In this document: in pieces, positions 52,554 through 62,267 of the stretch
Layout of the letters: each line of letters starts with the position of its first letter
Numbering within the stretch: position 1 is the stretch's first letter
Origin: Caulobacter segnis ATCC 21756
Lineage (GTDB): Bacteria > Pseudomonadota > Alphaproteobacteria > Caulobacterales > Caulobacteraceae
Direction: 5' to 3'
DNA: 64,000 nt
Assembly: GCF_000092285.1 (NCBI RefSeq)
Contig: NC_014100.1
Coordinates: 930,001 to 994,000 of the forward strand
Made by a program: the position numbers and the translations under genes
Notes under the pieces: generated by a model
Told to the model about the DNA's origin: nothing
What the model saw: the letters and a program-made list of their open reading frames with translations, nothing else
The model's database searches: none

Positions 52554-53624
52554 TCAGCCAAAGCTCTCTTCCAGGCTGGCCAGGCGCTCGGCCTGGTCCT
52601 CGGCGATCAGCGGGTTGATGACGTCGTCGAGGGCGTCGCCTTCCATGATCCGCGACAGGTTGTAGAGGGTCAGGTTGATGCGGTGGTCGGTCACCCGGCC
52701 CTGCGGGAAGTTGTAGGTGCGGATGCGCTCGGAGCGGTCGCCGCTGCCGACCTGGCTCTTGCGGGCTTCGGACCGGGCGCTGTCCAGCGCCTCGCGCTGC
52801 ATGTCGTAGAGGCGCGCCTTCAGGTTCTTCATGGCCCGGGCGCGGTTCTGGTGCTGCGACTTTTCCGAACTGGTCACCACCACGCCGGTCGGCAAGTGGG
52901 TGATGCGCACGGCCGAGTCGGTCTTGTTGACGTGCTGGCCGCCCGCGCCCGACGAGCGGTAGGTGTCGATCCGCAGATCGCTTTCCTTGATGTCGATCTC
53001 GACATCCTCGGCCTCGGGCAGCACCGCGACGGTGGCGGCCGAAGTGTGGATGCGGCCCTGCGCCTCGGTGGCCGGCACGCGCTGCACGCGGTGGACGCCG
53101 CTTTCGAACTTCAGCCGGCCGAACACGCCGTCGCCGGTGATCGAGGCGACGATTTCCTTGTAGCCGCCCATTTCGCCTTCCGAGATGCTGTCGATCTCGA
53201 CGCGCCAGCCGTGCAGCTGGGCGTAGCGCTGGTACATGCGGAAGAGGTCGCCGGCGAACAGGGCCGCCTCGTCGCCGCCGGTTCCGGCGCGCACTTCCAG
53301 GATGGCCGAGGCGTTCTCGTCCTTGTCCTTGGGGGCCAGCATCAAAGCCAGGTCGCGTTCGAGGACCGGCAGCTTCTCGTCGAGCTCAGCCATCTCGTCG
53401 CGGACCATGTCGGCCATTTCCGGATCGGCCGCCATGACGTCCAGCTCGGCGCGCTCGGCGCTCAGCTTGGCCAGGCGCTCGACGGCCTCGGCCACCGGCT
53501 TCAGCTCGGCGTGCTCCTTGGAGAGCTTGACGATCTCGGTCCCGTCGGTGGCCGCGCCCATGCGCGCCTCCACTTCGCGGAAACGATCGAGAACCTGGTC
53601 GAGACGGGCCTGGGGAAGTCGCAA
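52554..53624 (-). CDS. prfA: Peptide chain release factor 1
   Basis: A 356-residue RF1, which ends translation at UAA/UAG. GGQ is in [16 protein letters not shown], and the anticodon-like stop-recognition PxT motif is in [14 protein letters not shown]. The N-terminal helical domain begins near [15 protein letters not shown]. The start is a TTG at 53624, which gives the usual length; the in-frame start at 53684 would add 20 atypical residues. In many bacteria prmC follows prfA; here a pseudouridine synthase gene does. A palindrome separates the two. Confidence 0.95.
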   Translation of the reverse strand: MRLPQARLDQVLDRFREVEARMGAATDGTEIVKLSKEHAELKPVAEAVERLAKLSAERAELDVMAADPEMADMVRDEMAELDEKLPVLERDLALMLAPKDKDENASAILEVRAGTGGDEAALFAGDLFRMYQRYAQLHGWRVEIDSISEGEMGGYKEIVASITGDGVFGRLKFESGVHRVQRVPATEAQGRIHTSAATVAVLPEAEDVEIDIKESDLRIDTYRSSGAGGQHVNKTDSAVRITHLPTGVVVTSSEKSQHQNRARAMKNLKARLYDMQREALDSARSEARKSQVGSGDRSERIRTYNFPQGRVTDHRINLTLYNLSRIMEGDALDDVINPLIAEDQAERLASLEESFG

Positions 53625-53842
53625 GGGAGGTTTCGCGCAGCTCTGTGAGGACGGGTCGGTCTCTCTAGAACCTTTCCGGCCCAAAGTGAACGGTCGGCCC
53701 CAAGAACCCTGCGGGCGATCCGGCCAGGGGTGCGACGGCGGGTCGCGGCCGGTCAGGTTTGGTTAAGGTGACCGCTTAGGCCAAGTTTAGCCATTTTCAG
53801 CGAACGGTGATCGCGAAGTTTCAAGAAAGGGACAGCCGCGCA

Positions 53843-56056
53843 ATGACGGCCCTCTCAAGGAAGCTGTCGGCGCCGTTGGCGATGATCGCCCTGTCCGCGG
53901 TGGGGCTGCTTCTATCGGTCATGATCATCCTGGCCGGGGAAATCGACCAGGAAGCCGAGCGGCACGACCGCAATCTGGTCGAGCGCGGCCTGATCGCGAC
54001 CACGCGCGACATCGAACACGCGATCGCGCCCCAGGTGGTCTGGGACGAGGCCGTGCGACGCCTGGACAACCAGTTCGACCTGGCCTGGGCCAAAGAGAAC
54101 GTCGCCGCCTATCTCGTCCAGCAGAGCGGCTTCGAGCAGGTGCTCGTCCTGGACGGCGAGGACCGGATGCGGCTGGCCCAAGCCGAACACGCGGTTCTGT
54201 CGCCGGCCGAGGGCGAGCGGCGCGTGGCCATGCTGGCGCCGCTGGTGGCCAAGCTCCGCCGCAACGAGCAGGCCATAAGGTCAGACTCCGGCGTCGCGCC
54301 GATCGGCGCGCTGGCCTTGCATCCCGCTCAGGTCAGCGCCTTCGCCAAGATCGACGACAAGGTCTATCTCGTGACGGCCAGCCTGGTGCGACCGGACTTC
54401 AACCACGCCGCGCTCCGGCACGCGCGGGCGCCGATCGTCCTGACGGCGATGAAGTTGGACGGCCCCTTCATCGAGGCCTTCGCCGATCGCTTCCTGCTGG
54501 CCGGGACCCATCTGCACCATGGCGGCGCCAGCGAGCCGGCCTACAGCCATCTGCCGCTGCGCGACGCGGCGGGCAAGGTCGTGGCGACGCTGGACTGGAG
54601 TCCGCCGCATCCCGGCCAGCGCCTGTTGCGCCGGATGATCGGACCGGTGATGGGCGTGGTCTGCGCCCTGGCCCTGGCGACCATTCTGCTGGCCCGGCGC
54701 GGACGGATGATCGCCGAGGGGCTGATCACCAGCGAGGCGCGCGCCAAGCATCTGGCTCTGCATGACGGCCTGACCGGCCTGCCCAACCGCCTGCTGTTCG
54801 AGGAGCGGCTGCGCCAGGCGATCGACAGCCTGGATCGCAAGCGGCGGCCCATGGCGGTGCTGGCGATCGACCTCGACCGCTTCAAGGCCGTCAACGACAC
54901 CTATGGCCACGCCGCCGGCGACGAGCTGATCCGCAAGGTCGGCGAGCGCCTGGCCAGCGTGTGCCGTGGCGGCGAGACCGTCGCGCGCCTGGGCGGCGAC
55001 GAATTCGGCGTGGTCGCCTCGGACCTCGACGCCAACGGCGCGGCGATCGTCGCCGAGCGGCTGCTGAAGGCCCTGTGCGGGCCTATGGAAATGTCGTTCG
55101 GCGTCCACTTCGTCAGCGGCTCGGTGGGCGTCGTGCTGGTCGGGTCCGAAGAGGCCCACATCGGCGCCGCCGAGGCCGCGCGACGGGCCGACGTGGCGCT
55201 CTATCGCGCCAAGAGCGAAGGGCGCGGACGCTACTGCTTCTTCGAGGACGCCATGGACGCGGCCCTGAAGGCCCGCCGAGCGCTGGAGGAGGACCTGCGC
55301 ACGGCCCTGCGGGAGGGCGCTGTGCGTCTCGACTACCAGCCGCAGGTGGACGCCGCCGACCGCGTGGTCGGGGTCGAGGCCCTGGCCCGCTGGTCGCATC
55401 CCACCCGCGGCGAGATCCCGCCGGACGCCTTCATCCCCCTGGCCGAGGACTGCGGCCTCAGCGAGGAGATGGGCCGCTATGTCCTGAAGCGCGCTCTGGA
55501 GGACAGCGTCCGTTGGCGCAGCCTGCAGGTCGGGATCAACATCTCGGCCCGGCAAATGAAGCGCGCCGGCTTCGTCGACGAACTGGCCGAGCTGCTGCGG
55601 GAGACGGGCGCCAATCCGCGTCAGCTGGCCCTCGAGATCACCGAGGGGGCGCTGCTGGGCGACGGCGAGGGCGTACATGAGACGGTCGACCGTCTGCGGC
55701 AGGTGGGTTTCTCGCTGGTGCTGGACGATTTCGGCGTCGGCTGCTCAAGCCTGTCCTACATCCGCCGCTACCCGATCGACCGGATCAAGATCGACCGCAG
55801 CTTCGTCGCGCCGCTGGGCCATGACGCCGACTCCGAGGCCGTGGTCGCCGCGATCGTCCGCCTGGCCAAGGCGCTCAGCCTCTCGGTCATGGCCAAGGGG
55901 GTCGAGACCCTGGCGCAGCGCGAGATCCTGAAGGCGATCGGCTGCGCCCAGGCCCAGGGCTTCCTGTTCAGCCCGCCGGTCTCGGCCGACGCGATCGACG
56001 CCCTTATGGCCCAAGGCGGCCGCATCCGACCGCTCGCCGAGCCCGACGCGGCGTGA
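53843..56056 (+). CDS. CHASE4-GGDEF-EAL cyclic-di-GMP protein, EAL site altered
   Basis: A 737-residue membrane protein. A transmembrane helix near the start (APLAMIALSAVGLLLSVMIILA), a periplasmic CHASE4-like domain (about 45-250, with QVVWDEAVRRL), a second helix (about 260-285), GGDEF (about 300-460; GGDEF intact at 384-388) and EAL (about 490-730) follow. The EAL motif, AINIS-type Asn, DDFG and KID are present, but the residue after Ala in AEGVE is Lys685 (MAKGVET), where active phosphodiesterases have the catalytic Glu. Diguanylate cyclase activity is plausible; phosphodiesterase activity is doubtful. I chose the ATG at 53843. Confidence 0.93.
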   Translation: MTALSRKLSAPLAMIALSAVGLLLSVMIILAGEIDQEAERHDRNLVERGLIATTRDIEHAIAPQVVWDEAVRRLDNQFDLAWAKENVAAYLVQQSGFEQVLVLDGEDRMRLAQAEHAVLSPAEGERRVAMLAPLVAKLRRNEQAIRSDSGVAPIGALALHPAQVSAFAKIDDKVYLVTASLVRPDFNHAALRHARAPIVLTAMKLDGPFIEAFADRFLLAGTHLHHGGASEPAYSHLPLRDAAGKVVATLDWSPPHPGQRLLRRMIGPVMGVVCALALATILLARRGRMIAEGLITSEARAKHLALHDGLTGLPNRLLFEERLRQAIDSLDRKRRPMAVLAIDLDRFKAVNDTYGHAAGDELIRKVGERLASVCRGGETVARLGGDEFGVVASDLDANGAAIVAERLLKALCGPMEMSFGVHFVSGSVGVVLVGSEEAHIGAAEAARRADVALYRAKSEGRGRYCFFEDAMDAALKARRALEEDLRTALREGAVRLDYQPQVDAADRVVGVEALARWSHPTRGEIPPDAFIPLAEDCGLSEEMGRYVLKRALEDSVRWRSLQVGINISARQMKRAGFVDELAELLRETGANPRQLALEITEGALLGDGEGVHETVDRLRQVGFSLVLDDFGVGCSSLSYIRRYPIDRIKIDRSFVAPLGHDADSEAVVAAIVRLAKALSLSVMAKGVETLAQREILKAIGCAQAQGFLFSPPVSADAIDALMAQGGRIRPLAEPDAA

Positions 56057-56080
56057 GGGGGCAGGCCTCCCACTCCCACG

Positions 56081-56216
56081 CTCAATTTCCTTGTCATCCC
56101 GGAAGCCTCGCAGAGGCTATCCGGGACCTAGGGGTGCAAGAGCGCCGTGCGCACCGCCCCTGGGTCCCGGCTCTCCGCGCTATGCGCTACGGCCGGGATG
56201 ACACGGAAATTGGGAG
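56081..56216. repeat. Palindromic element family D, copy D3
   Basis: CTCAATTTCC...GTCATCCCGG and CCGGGATGAC...GGAAATTGGGAG arms plus the internal GGACCTAGGGG / CCCCTGGGTCCC pair. Its left half is the inverse of the right half of D1, and its right half matches the left of D1, giving swapped modules. Starts 24 bp after the GGDEF-EAL stop. Confidence 0.87.
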
Positions 56217-56230
56217 CGGGGATGAAGCCC

Positions 56231-56263
56231 AAAGAAAAAGCCCCGCGGCTTTCGCCACGGGGC
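56231..56263 (-). terminator. Rho-independent terminator of the TonB receptor gene
   Basis: On the minus strand GCCCCGTGGC (56263-56254), the tetraloop GAAA and GCCGCGGGGC (56249-56240) form a 10-bp stem (one T-G pair), followed by TTTTTCTTT. It lies 46 bp after the stop. Confidence 0.92.
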
Positions 56264-56309
56264 CGAGAGGTTTGCCCCGCCGGAACGACGGGGCAGGGGG
56301 AGGAAGTCG

Positions 56310-58586
56310 CTAGTTCAGCTTGGCGCTCAGCGAGACGCCGATGACGCGCGGCTCGTTGTAGACGGCGGCCATGTAGTTCTCGATCACGCCCTTGAGGTTC
56401 TTCTCGTTGGTGATGTTGCGGCCGAACAGGGCGATCTCGTAGCCCTTGTCCAGGTTCTCGTAGCCCAGCTTCACGCCGCCCTCGAAGTTGCCCTTCGAGT
56501 AGAACTCGCGGGTCTTGTAGAGCACGAAGTTGGTGTAGCCCTGGACGTTCCAGTCCGTGGCGATGAACACCCGGCGGTCGTCGGCCACCGGCACGTCGTA
56601 GCGGGCGGTGAAGTTCAGGTTGTACTTCGGCGCGTTCGGCAGCGGCTGGCCGTCGATCTGGGCGAAGGTGTTGGCGCCGACCTTGATCGTCGGGTTCTCC
56701 ACGGTGCAGACCACGACGCCGTTCAGGGCGCAGACCTGGGCGTAGACGCGCTTGTCCTTGATCTCGCTATGCAGCCAGCTGGCGCCGGCGGTCAGCAGCA
56801 GGTTCGGGATCGGGCGCCATTCGGCGTCGGCTTCCAGGCCATAAGCCTTGGCCTTGTCGGCGTTGAACAGCACGCCGTTGCCGTTGCTGTCGTTGCCGTT
56901 CAGCTGGATGTCGCTGACCTCGTAGGTGAAGGCCGAGGCGTTCAGGCGCAGCGTGTTGTCCAGCAGGCGGCTCTTGAAGCCGGCTTCCCACGACAGGATC
57001 GTTTCCGAATTCGCGGTCGTGAAGTCGGCGTTGAACACCGCCGAGCGGCCCTGGATGGTCGGGCCGCGGAAGCCCTTGGCGACGCGGGCGTAGACGCTGA
57101 AGTCGTCGGTGGCTTCGTACAGGGCCGACAGGTCCCAGCTGGGCTGGGTGTCGGCCAGGCGCACGTAGCGGCGGCCGGTGTAGGTGACGACGCCGGCGGC
57201 GGTGTCGGCGGTCTTCAGGAGGTTGGTCTTCTTGACGTCCTTGGTCTCGCGAGCGCCCGCCGTGACGGTCAGCTTGTCGGTGACCTTGTAGCTGGCCTGG
57301 CCGAACACGGCCCACGAGGTGTTCTCGTTGCGCAGCGCCACCCAGTTGTTCGGATTGGCCTTGGTGAAGTAGGCGCGCTGATAGAAGTTGGTCAGGTCCT
57401 CGGAGCTGAACAGCATGCCGCCGACCTGCCACTTCAGACGGCCGTCGCTGTTGCTGGCCAGGCGGATTTCCTGGCTGACCTGGTCCAGGTCCTTCAGCTG
57501 GCCCATCGACTGGCCAAAGCCGTTCGGCACGCCATTGACCGGGAAGTTGGCCGCCGCGCCGCCGTCGGTGTCGCCGCGGCTCTTGCCCTTGGCGGCCTCG
57601 TAGGCGCTGATCGAGGTCAGGGTGACCGGGCCGAAGTCGTAGGCGATGTTCAGGCTGGCGCCTTCCATCTGGTAGGCCTGCGGATTGTTGTCGGCCTCGT
57701 CGTAGGCGACGCTGTCGCGCGGGGCGTTCGGCTTGTTCGAGCCCTTGGTCAGGGCGTTGCGCAGGAACAGGGTCGAGGTGCCGTCGTAGTCGCGGGCGTG
57801 GGCCGAGGCCAGCACGGTCAGCTGGTCGTTCGGCGTGGCCAGCAGCTGGACGCGGACGTCCTTCTCGTCATAGCCGCCCATGGCGTTCTTCTTGGGCGTG
57901 ACGGTGCCGTCGGCGCTGGTCCCGCTGAAGGTGTTGTCCACCCAGTCGTCGCGGTGCTGGTAGAGGGCCGAGACGCGGAAGGCCAGCTTGTCCTGGACGA
58001 TCGGACCGCCGATCCCGCCGTCGAACGTCGTCGTGCCGTAGCTGCCGTACGAGGCCGAGAAGCGGCCCTGCAGGTCCTGGGTCGGCTTGGCGGTGTCGAA
58101 CTTGATGATGCCGGCGGTGGTGTTGCGGCCGAACAGCGAGCCTTGCGGGCCGCGCAGCACCTCGACCTGCTTGATGTCGAACATCGGGTTCGACTTCAGG
58201 GTCACGTGCTCCAGGACGACGTCGTCCTGGATGATGGTCACGGGCTGCGAGGCGCCCAGGTAGAAGTCGATGTTGCCGAGACCGCGGATGTAGAAGCGCG
58301 GGAAGATCCGGCCCGTGGTGGTTTCGGCGTACAGGCTGGGGACGCGGCCGGAGAGGGCCAGGATGTCCTCGCCGCCGGCCTGGACGGCGCGCAGCTGGTC
58401 GCCGCCGACCGCGGCCACCGACAGCGGAACCTTCTGCAGGTTTTCCGAGCGGCGCTCGGCGGTGACGACGACTTCTTCCAGAGCCGTGGTGGGCTCGGCG
58501 GCCTGACGGGCCTGGGCCGCCGAGGCGACGCCCAGCAGGGACACGCCCAAGAGGCACGCCAGCTTGAGGGAGGATTGAGTGCGCAT
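56310..58586 (-). CDS. TonB-dependent outer-membrane receptor
   Basis: A 758-residue TonB-dependent receptor. Signal peptide (MRTQSSLKLACLLGVSLLGVASAAQA), TonB-box-like EEVVVTAERR, plug domain (about 50-165, FYIRGLGNIDFYLG and VEVLRGPQGSLFGRNTTAGIIKFDT) and a 22-strand barrel ending with the GVSLSAKLN strand. It imports a siderophore, vitamin or glycan fragment; Caulobacter uses many such receptors for carbohydrates. No FecR/FecI pair or enzyme is linked, so the substrate is open. The ATG at 58586 starts the signal peptide. A dyad lies upstream at 58714. Confidence 0.94.
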   Translation of the reverse strand: MRTQSSLKLACLLGVSLLGVASAAQARQAAEPTTALEEVVVTAERRSENLQKVPLSVAAVGGDQLRAVQAGGEDILALSGRVPSLYAETTTGRIFPRFYIRGLGNIDFYLGASQPVTIIQDDVVLEHVTLKSNPMFDIKQVEVLRGPQGSLFGRNTTAGIIKFDTAKPTQDLQGRFSASYGSYGTTTFDGGIGGPIVQDKLAFRVSALYQHRDDWVDNTFSGTSADGTVTPKKNAMGGYDEKDVRVQLLATPNDQLTVLASAHARDYDGTSTLFLRNALTKGSNKPNAPRDSVAYDEADNNPQAYQMEGASLNIAYDFGPVTLTSISAYEAAKGKSRGDTDGGAAANFPVNGVPNGFGQSMGQLKDLDQVSQEIRLASNSDGRLKWQVGGMLFSSEDLTNFYQRAYFTKANPNNWVALRNENTSWAVFGQASYKVTDKLTVTAGARETKDVKKTNLLKTADTAAGVVTYTGRRYVRLADTQPSWDLSALYEATDDFSVYARVAKGFRGPTIQGRSAVFNADFTTANSETILSWEAGFKSRLLDNTLRLNASAFTYEVSDIQLNGNDSNGNGVLFNADKAKAYGLEADAEWRPIPNLLLTAGASWLHSEIKDKRVYAQVCALNGVVVCTVENPTIKVGANTFAQIDGQPLPNAPKYNLNFTARYDVPVADDRRVFIATDWNVQGYTNFVLYKTREFYSKGNFEGGVKLGYENLDKGYEIALFGRNITNEKNLKGVIENYMAAVYNEPRVIGVSLSAKLN

Positions 58587-58713
58587 GAAAGAGACCTTGT
58601 TCGCGGCCTTTTGGCCGTCGTTCGAGAGACGCGTGGAGCTAGCGGGGCGCGCGCGATTCGTCTCGCGTCCAAACCCCATGCCCGACACGCTCGCGCTATA
58701 GGCGGCTTCCATG

Positions 58714-58725
58714 TCACTTCAGTGA
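58714..58725. promoter_or_regulatory. Small dyad upstream of the TonB receptor
   Basis: TCACT-TC-AGTGA is a perfect 5-bp inverted repeat 128 bp before the receptor start, next to repeated TTACTTACTT. It may be an operator for a repressor; the evidence is slight. Confidence 0.25.
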
Positions 58726-58750
58726 AGGCTTACTTACTTGAGGGGGGATT

Positions 58751-58880
58751 CCTTCTCCCCTTGCGGGAGAAGGTGTCAGCGAAGCCGACGGATGAGGGGT
58801 TGAAAGTCCTTCCGTCTAGCGGAGCGCAACCCTTCGCCCGACCGCCTTGGGCGGCCCTCCTCTCCCGCAAGCGGAGAGGG
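58751..58880. repeat. Palindromic element family C, copy C2
   Basis: CCTTCTCCCCTTGCGGGAGA and the complement TCTCCCGCAAGCGGAGAGGG, with an inner GCGAAGCC-GGATGAGGGGTT segment shared with C1. It ends 1 bp from the DUF1801 stop codon. Confidence 0.87.
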
Positions 58881-58881
58881 A

Positions 58882-59280
58882 CTATTTCTTCTTCCCCGCC
58901 GTGTTCACCGCCACCGCTGCGCGGATCAGATCCTTGAACGCCGCCTCGTCGAAGGCCTCGTCCCGGCGGAAGTCGATCGCGCGCCGGACGTTTCCGTCCA
59001 GGCTGGAATTGAACAGGCCCGAGGGATCCGGCACGGACGCGCCCTTGGCGAAGGTGGTCTTCACATAGGCCTTGTAGGTCTCGCCGGTGCAGAGGATGCC
59101 GGCGTGCGACCACACCGGCTTGCCCCACTTCCACTCCTCGACCACGTCGGGATCGGCCTCGTGGATCAGCTTGCGGAGCTTGGCGAGAATCTCGCCGCGC
59201 CAGTCGCCCAGTTCTGCGATGGCCTGGTCGATCAGGTCCGAGACGGGAACGCCCTCGGGCGCGGGTTTCATCTTGCCCAT
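58882..59280 (-). CDS. DUF1801 (YdhG/CyaY-like fold) protein
   Basis: A 132-residue protein of the DUF1801 family, with VSDLIDQAIAELGDWRGEILAKLRKLIHEADPDVVEEWKWGKPVW and GILCTGETYKAYVKTTFAKGA. This iron-chaperone-like fold is widespread with no fixed function. The family motif VEEWKWGKPVWSH is complete. AAGGAG lies 11 nt before the ATG at 59280; upstream sequence in the same frame does not look coding. Downstream of the broken kinase on the same strand (28 bp). Confidence 0.87.
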   Translation of the reverse strand: MGKMKPAPEGVPVSDLIDQAIAELGDWRGEILAKLRKLIHEADPDVVEEWKWGKPVWSHAGILCTGETYKAYVKTTFAKGASVPDPSGLFNSSLDGNVRRAIDFRRDEAFDEAAFKDLIRAAVAVNTAGKKK

Positions 59281-59308
59281 GAGGCCAAAGCTCCTTCGAT
59301 CATCGAAC

Positions 59309-61697
59309 CTAGTGCGGCCGCGCCTGAGCCAACGCCTGGGCCAGGGTCTCCAGCGAGAAGGGCTTGGAGATGAACGGCCAGTCGCCGGCGCGAGCGCGGC
59401 TCTGGTCGCCGCCGACATAGCCCGAGCACAGCACCACCGGCAGGCCGGGACGCGAGGCGGCCAGCTGCTCGGCCAGATCGACGCCGCTCTTGCCGCCCGG
59501 CATGATCACGTCGCTGAGCACCAGTTGGATGTCCGGGTCCTGCTCCAGGCGCGCGAGCGCCTCGTCGACGCCACTGGCGCGGACGACCGTGTGTGGCCCA
59601 GATCGCTGAGCATCGCCTCGATCAGCTCGGCCACCTGGGGATCGTCCTCCACCAGCAGCACGCGGGACGGCGTCTGGGCGCGGATGTGGTCCACCTTCAC
59701 CGCCGGATCGCCCGACGGCGCAACCTCGACCACCGGCAGCAGCAGCGAGACGGTCGAGCCCTCGCCCACCACGCTTTCGATCTCGACGGAGCCGCCGCTC
59801 TGGCGGGCGAAGCCGTAGACCTGGGACAGCCCGAGGCCGGTGCCCTCGCCGGGGGGTTTGGTGGTGAAGAAAGGCTCGACCGCGCGGGCGATCGTGGCGG
59901 CGTCCATGCCCGAGCCGGTGTCGCGGACCGAGACCTTCAGATAGGCGCCGGGCTCGAGCTCGCCGGTCCGTTCGGCGAGCGTCGCCGCGCGCCCGACTCG
60001 ATGGTGACCGAACCGCCGGGCGGCGTGGCGTCGCGGGCGTTGACCACCAGGTTCAGCAGCGCCGCCTCGAACTGGCCGGCGTCGATACGGGCCGAGCGCA
60101 CGCCCGCGCCCAGCCGCAGCCTGAACCCGTAGGCGTCGCCCAGGGCGCGCTTGAGCAGCTCCTCGCTTTCGGCGATCAGGCGGTCGACCCGGCGGACCTC
60201 CGGCTTCAGCGGCTGGCGGCGGGCGAAGGCCAGCAGGTGCTGGGTCAGCTTCTCGCCGCGCTTGGCCGCCGCCAGCGCCGCGCCGATCATCCGCTCGCGC
60301 CGGCGCACGTCATCGGGATGGCGCGAGACCACGTCCAAGGCGCCGATCACCACCGTCAGCAGGTTGTTGAAGTCATGGGCCACGCCGCCGGTCAGCTGGC
60401 CGATCGCCTCCAGCTTCTGGGACTGCAGCAGCGCGGTCTGGGCGGCGTCGCGCTCGGCGACGGCGGCGGCCACGCGCTCGCTGAGCAGTTCGTTGATATT
60501 GGTGAGATTCTCCTCGGCGCGCTTGGCGTCGGTGATGTCGAAGGCGATGCCGACGAAGCCGGTGAAGACGCCGGCGGGATCGAAGCGCGGCTGGGAGAAC
60601 GACTTCAGCCAGCGCCATTCGCCGTCGCCGCGCAGGTAGCGCGCTTCGAGGCTGAACGGCTTGCGCGACGACTCGCCCTCGATCTGCGCCTTCAGGATCT
60701 CCGGCAGGTCTTCGGGCATGAGCCGCGAGCGCCAGTCCAGGTTCAGCGCCTCGTCGTACGAAAGCCCCGCGAACGCGACATAGGCCTGGTTGACGAACGC
60801 GCGGACCCCGCCGGGGCGGGTGGTCCACATCAAGGCCGGGGAGCTGTCGGCCAGGCTGCGGAAGCGCGCCTCGCTCTCGCGCACCTGCTCCTCGGCGCGG
60901 CGGCGGTTGGTGACGTCGAAGTTCAGGCCGATCATCCGGGTCGGCTTGCCGGTCTCGTCGCGGATCACCTCGCCCCGGCCGTGGACCCAGCGCTCACCCT
61001 GGCTGGTGTCGGCCAGGCGGTACTCGACCTCGTAGTCCTCGGCGCCGGCCAAGGCGGCCCGGACCCGTTCGCGCGCCATGGCGCGGTCGTCGGGATGGAC
61101 GTAGTCAGCCATGTCGGCCAGGTTGATCGGCCCTTCCAGCGGCGCGCCCAGGTTCCGCCGCGCGGCGGACGAGAGATAGAGCTCGCCCGTCTCCAGATCG
61201 AACTCCCAGGGACCGACGCCCGCGGCGGTCTGGGTCACGCGAAGGCGGTCCTCGGCGTCGTTCAGATCCTTCTTGACCTTGGCCAGGCCGCGCAGGGCGC
61301 CGCGCAGGCCTTCGGCGACGCCGACCACCATCACCGCGCACATCAGATAAATGACCATGGTGGCCAACTCGTCCTCGGACAGCGGCACGCCTTCGCGGCC
61401 GCCCCACAGCCACCAGCCGAACGCCGCGCCCGACAAGGTCGGAACCAGCCCCCAGCGCCATCCGGCGTAGAGCGTCACCATCATCACGGCGGGAAAAAAC
61501 GGCTGGGTCGCGCCGACGCCGCCGTGCAGCCCCAGGAGCGCGACGCGGATCAGGACGGCCATCCCCACGCCGATCAGGGCCGCCAGGGCGCAAAGCGGCG
61601 CCGGTGGGGGAACCGGAGGGATCAGCCAAGCGCTAATCAGGCCGTGAATGCGTCCTTGCTCGTCAGAGACAAGGGACGGGGCGTCTTTGTTCTCCAT
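59309..61697 (-). pseudogene. Hybrid sensor histidine kinase broken by two frameshifts
   Basis: One gene in three frames. From the ATG at 61697: an N-terminal membrane domain (about 25-130, DUF4118/MASE-like, four helices), PAS-PAC units (DVTNRRR, DITDAKR), HisKA with phosphoacceptor GQLTGGVAHDFNNLL and the N-box LVVNARDA. The first -1 shift lies at about 59983-59994, in a GCGCGCGG stretch, inside HATPase after TIESGA; the next frame resumes ERTGELEPGAYLKV...MDAATIARAVEPFFTTK and the G box. The second -1 shift is at about 59590-59600 inside REC (LGHT|VVRASGVDEAL). The third frame contains the phospho-Asp site VLSDVIMPG. As assembled, no phosphorelay is possible. Assembly error or true decay cannot be separated here. 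Confidence 0.85.
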
Positions 61698-61770
61698 CTT
61701 CGTCCCAGCAAAGATGTCTTGCGCGGAAGATGGGCACGCTTACCTAAGACAAGCAACACGGGAGATCACG

Positions 61771-62250
61771 ATGGCCGACGCGCTGAACACCGGACTGAGC
61801 GCCAAACAACGTTCCGACATCGCCGCGGCGCTGAACAAGGTGCTGGCCGACAGCTATGCGCTCTATCTGAAGACGCACGGCTATCACTGGAATGTTCGCG
61901 GCCCGAATTTCCAGTCGCTGCACGTCCTCCTGGAAGGCCAGTACACCGAGGAATGGACGGCGCTGGACGCCATCGCCGAGCGCATCCGCGCCCTGGGCGA
62001 GCTGGCTCCGCAGGGCTACGCCGCCTTCGGCAACCTCTCGAGCATCAAGGACGGCAACCCCGAGAACGACTGGGAAGCGATGCTCAAGGAGCTGCTGGCC
62101 GACAACGAGACGGTGATCCGCACCCTGCGCGACAGCTTCCCGGTCGCCGACGACGCCGGCGACGAGGCCACGGCCGACCTGTTCACCCAGCGCCTGCAGG
62201 CCCACGAGAAGCACGCCTGGATGCTTCGCTCCACCCTCGGCGGCAAGTAG
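61771..62250 (+). CDS. dps: Dps ferritin-like DNA-binding protein
   Basis: A 159-residue Dps protein that forms a 12-mer, oxidises Fe(II) with peroxide and protects DNA in starvation. The ferroxidase motif is in THGYHWNVRGPNFQSLHVLLEGQYTEEW with the paired DAIAERIRALG. The lysine-containing N-terminus (MADALNTGLSAKQRSD) may bind DNA. GGGAG lies before the ATG at 61771. Divergent from the broken kinase with 73 bp between. No OxyR site recognised. Confidence 0.94.
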   Translation: MADALNTGLSAKQRSDIAAALNKVLADSYALYLKTHGYHWNVRGPNFQSLHVLLEGQYTEEWTALDAIAERIRALGELAPQGYAAFGNLSSIKDGNPENDWEAMLKELLADNETVIRTLRDSFPVADDAGDEATADLFTQRLQAHEKHAWMLRSTLGGK

Positions 62251-62267
62251 CCGTCAGAGGGGGCGGG

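Noticed and set aside
53750..53800. CtrA site near the GGDEF-EAL gene (TTAAGGTGACCGCTTAG)
   Set aside because: The two halves are 9 bp apart rather than 7 and the second half is imperfect.
59506..59907. Separate small response-regulator and ATPase-fragment genes in the kinase region
   Set aside because: The parts continue one another exactly if one base is added at each junction, so they are pieces of one broken gene.
60237..62267. Extension of the SleB-type hydrolase frame upstream
   Set aside because: The region is antisense to the broken kinase and passes through dps in another frame; the GTG at 62268 with a Shine-Dalgarno is the realistic start.
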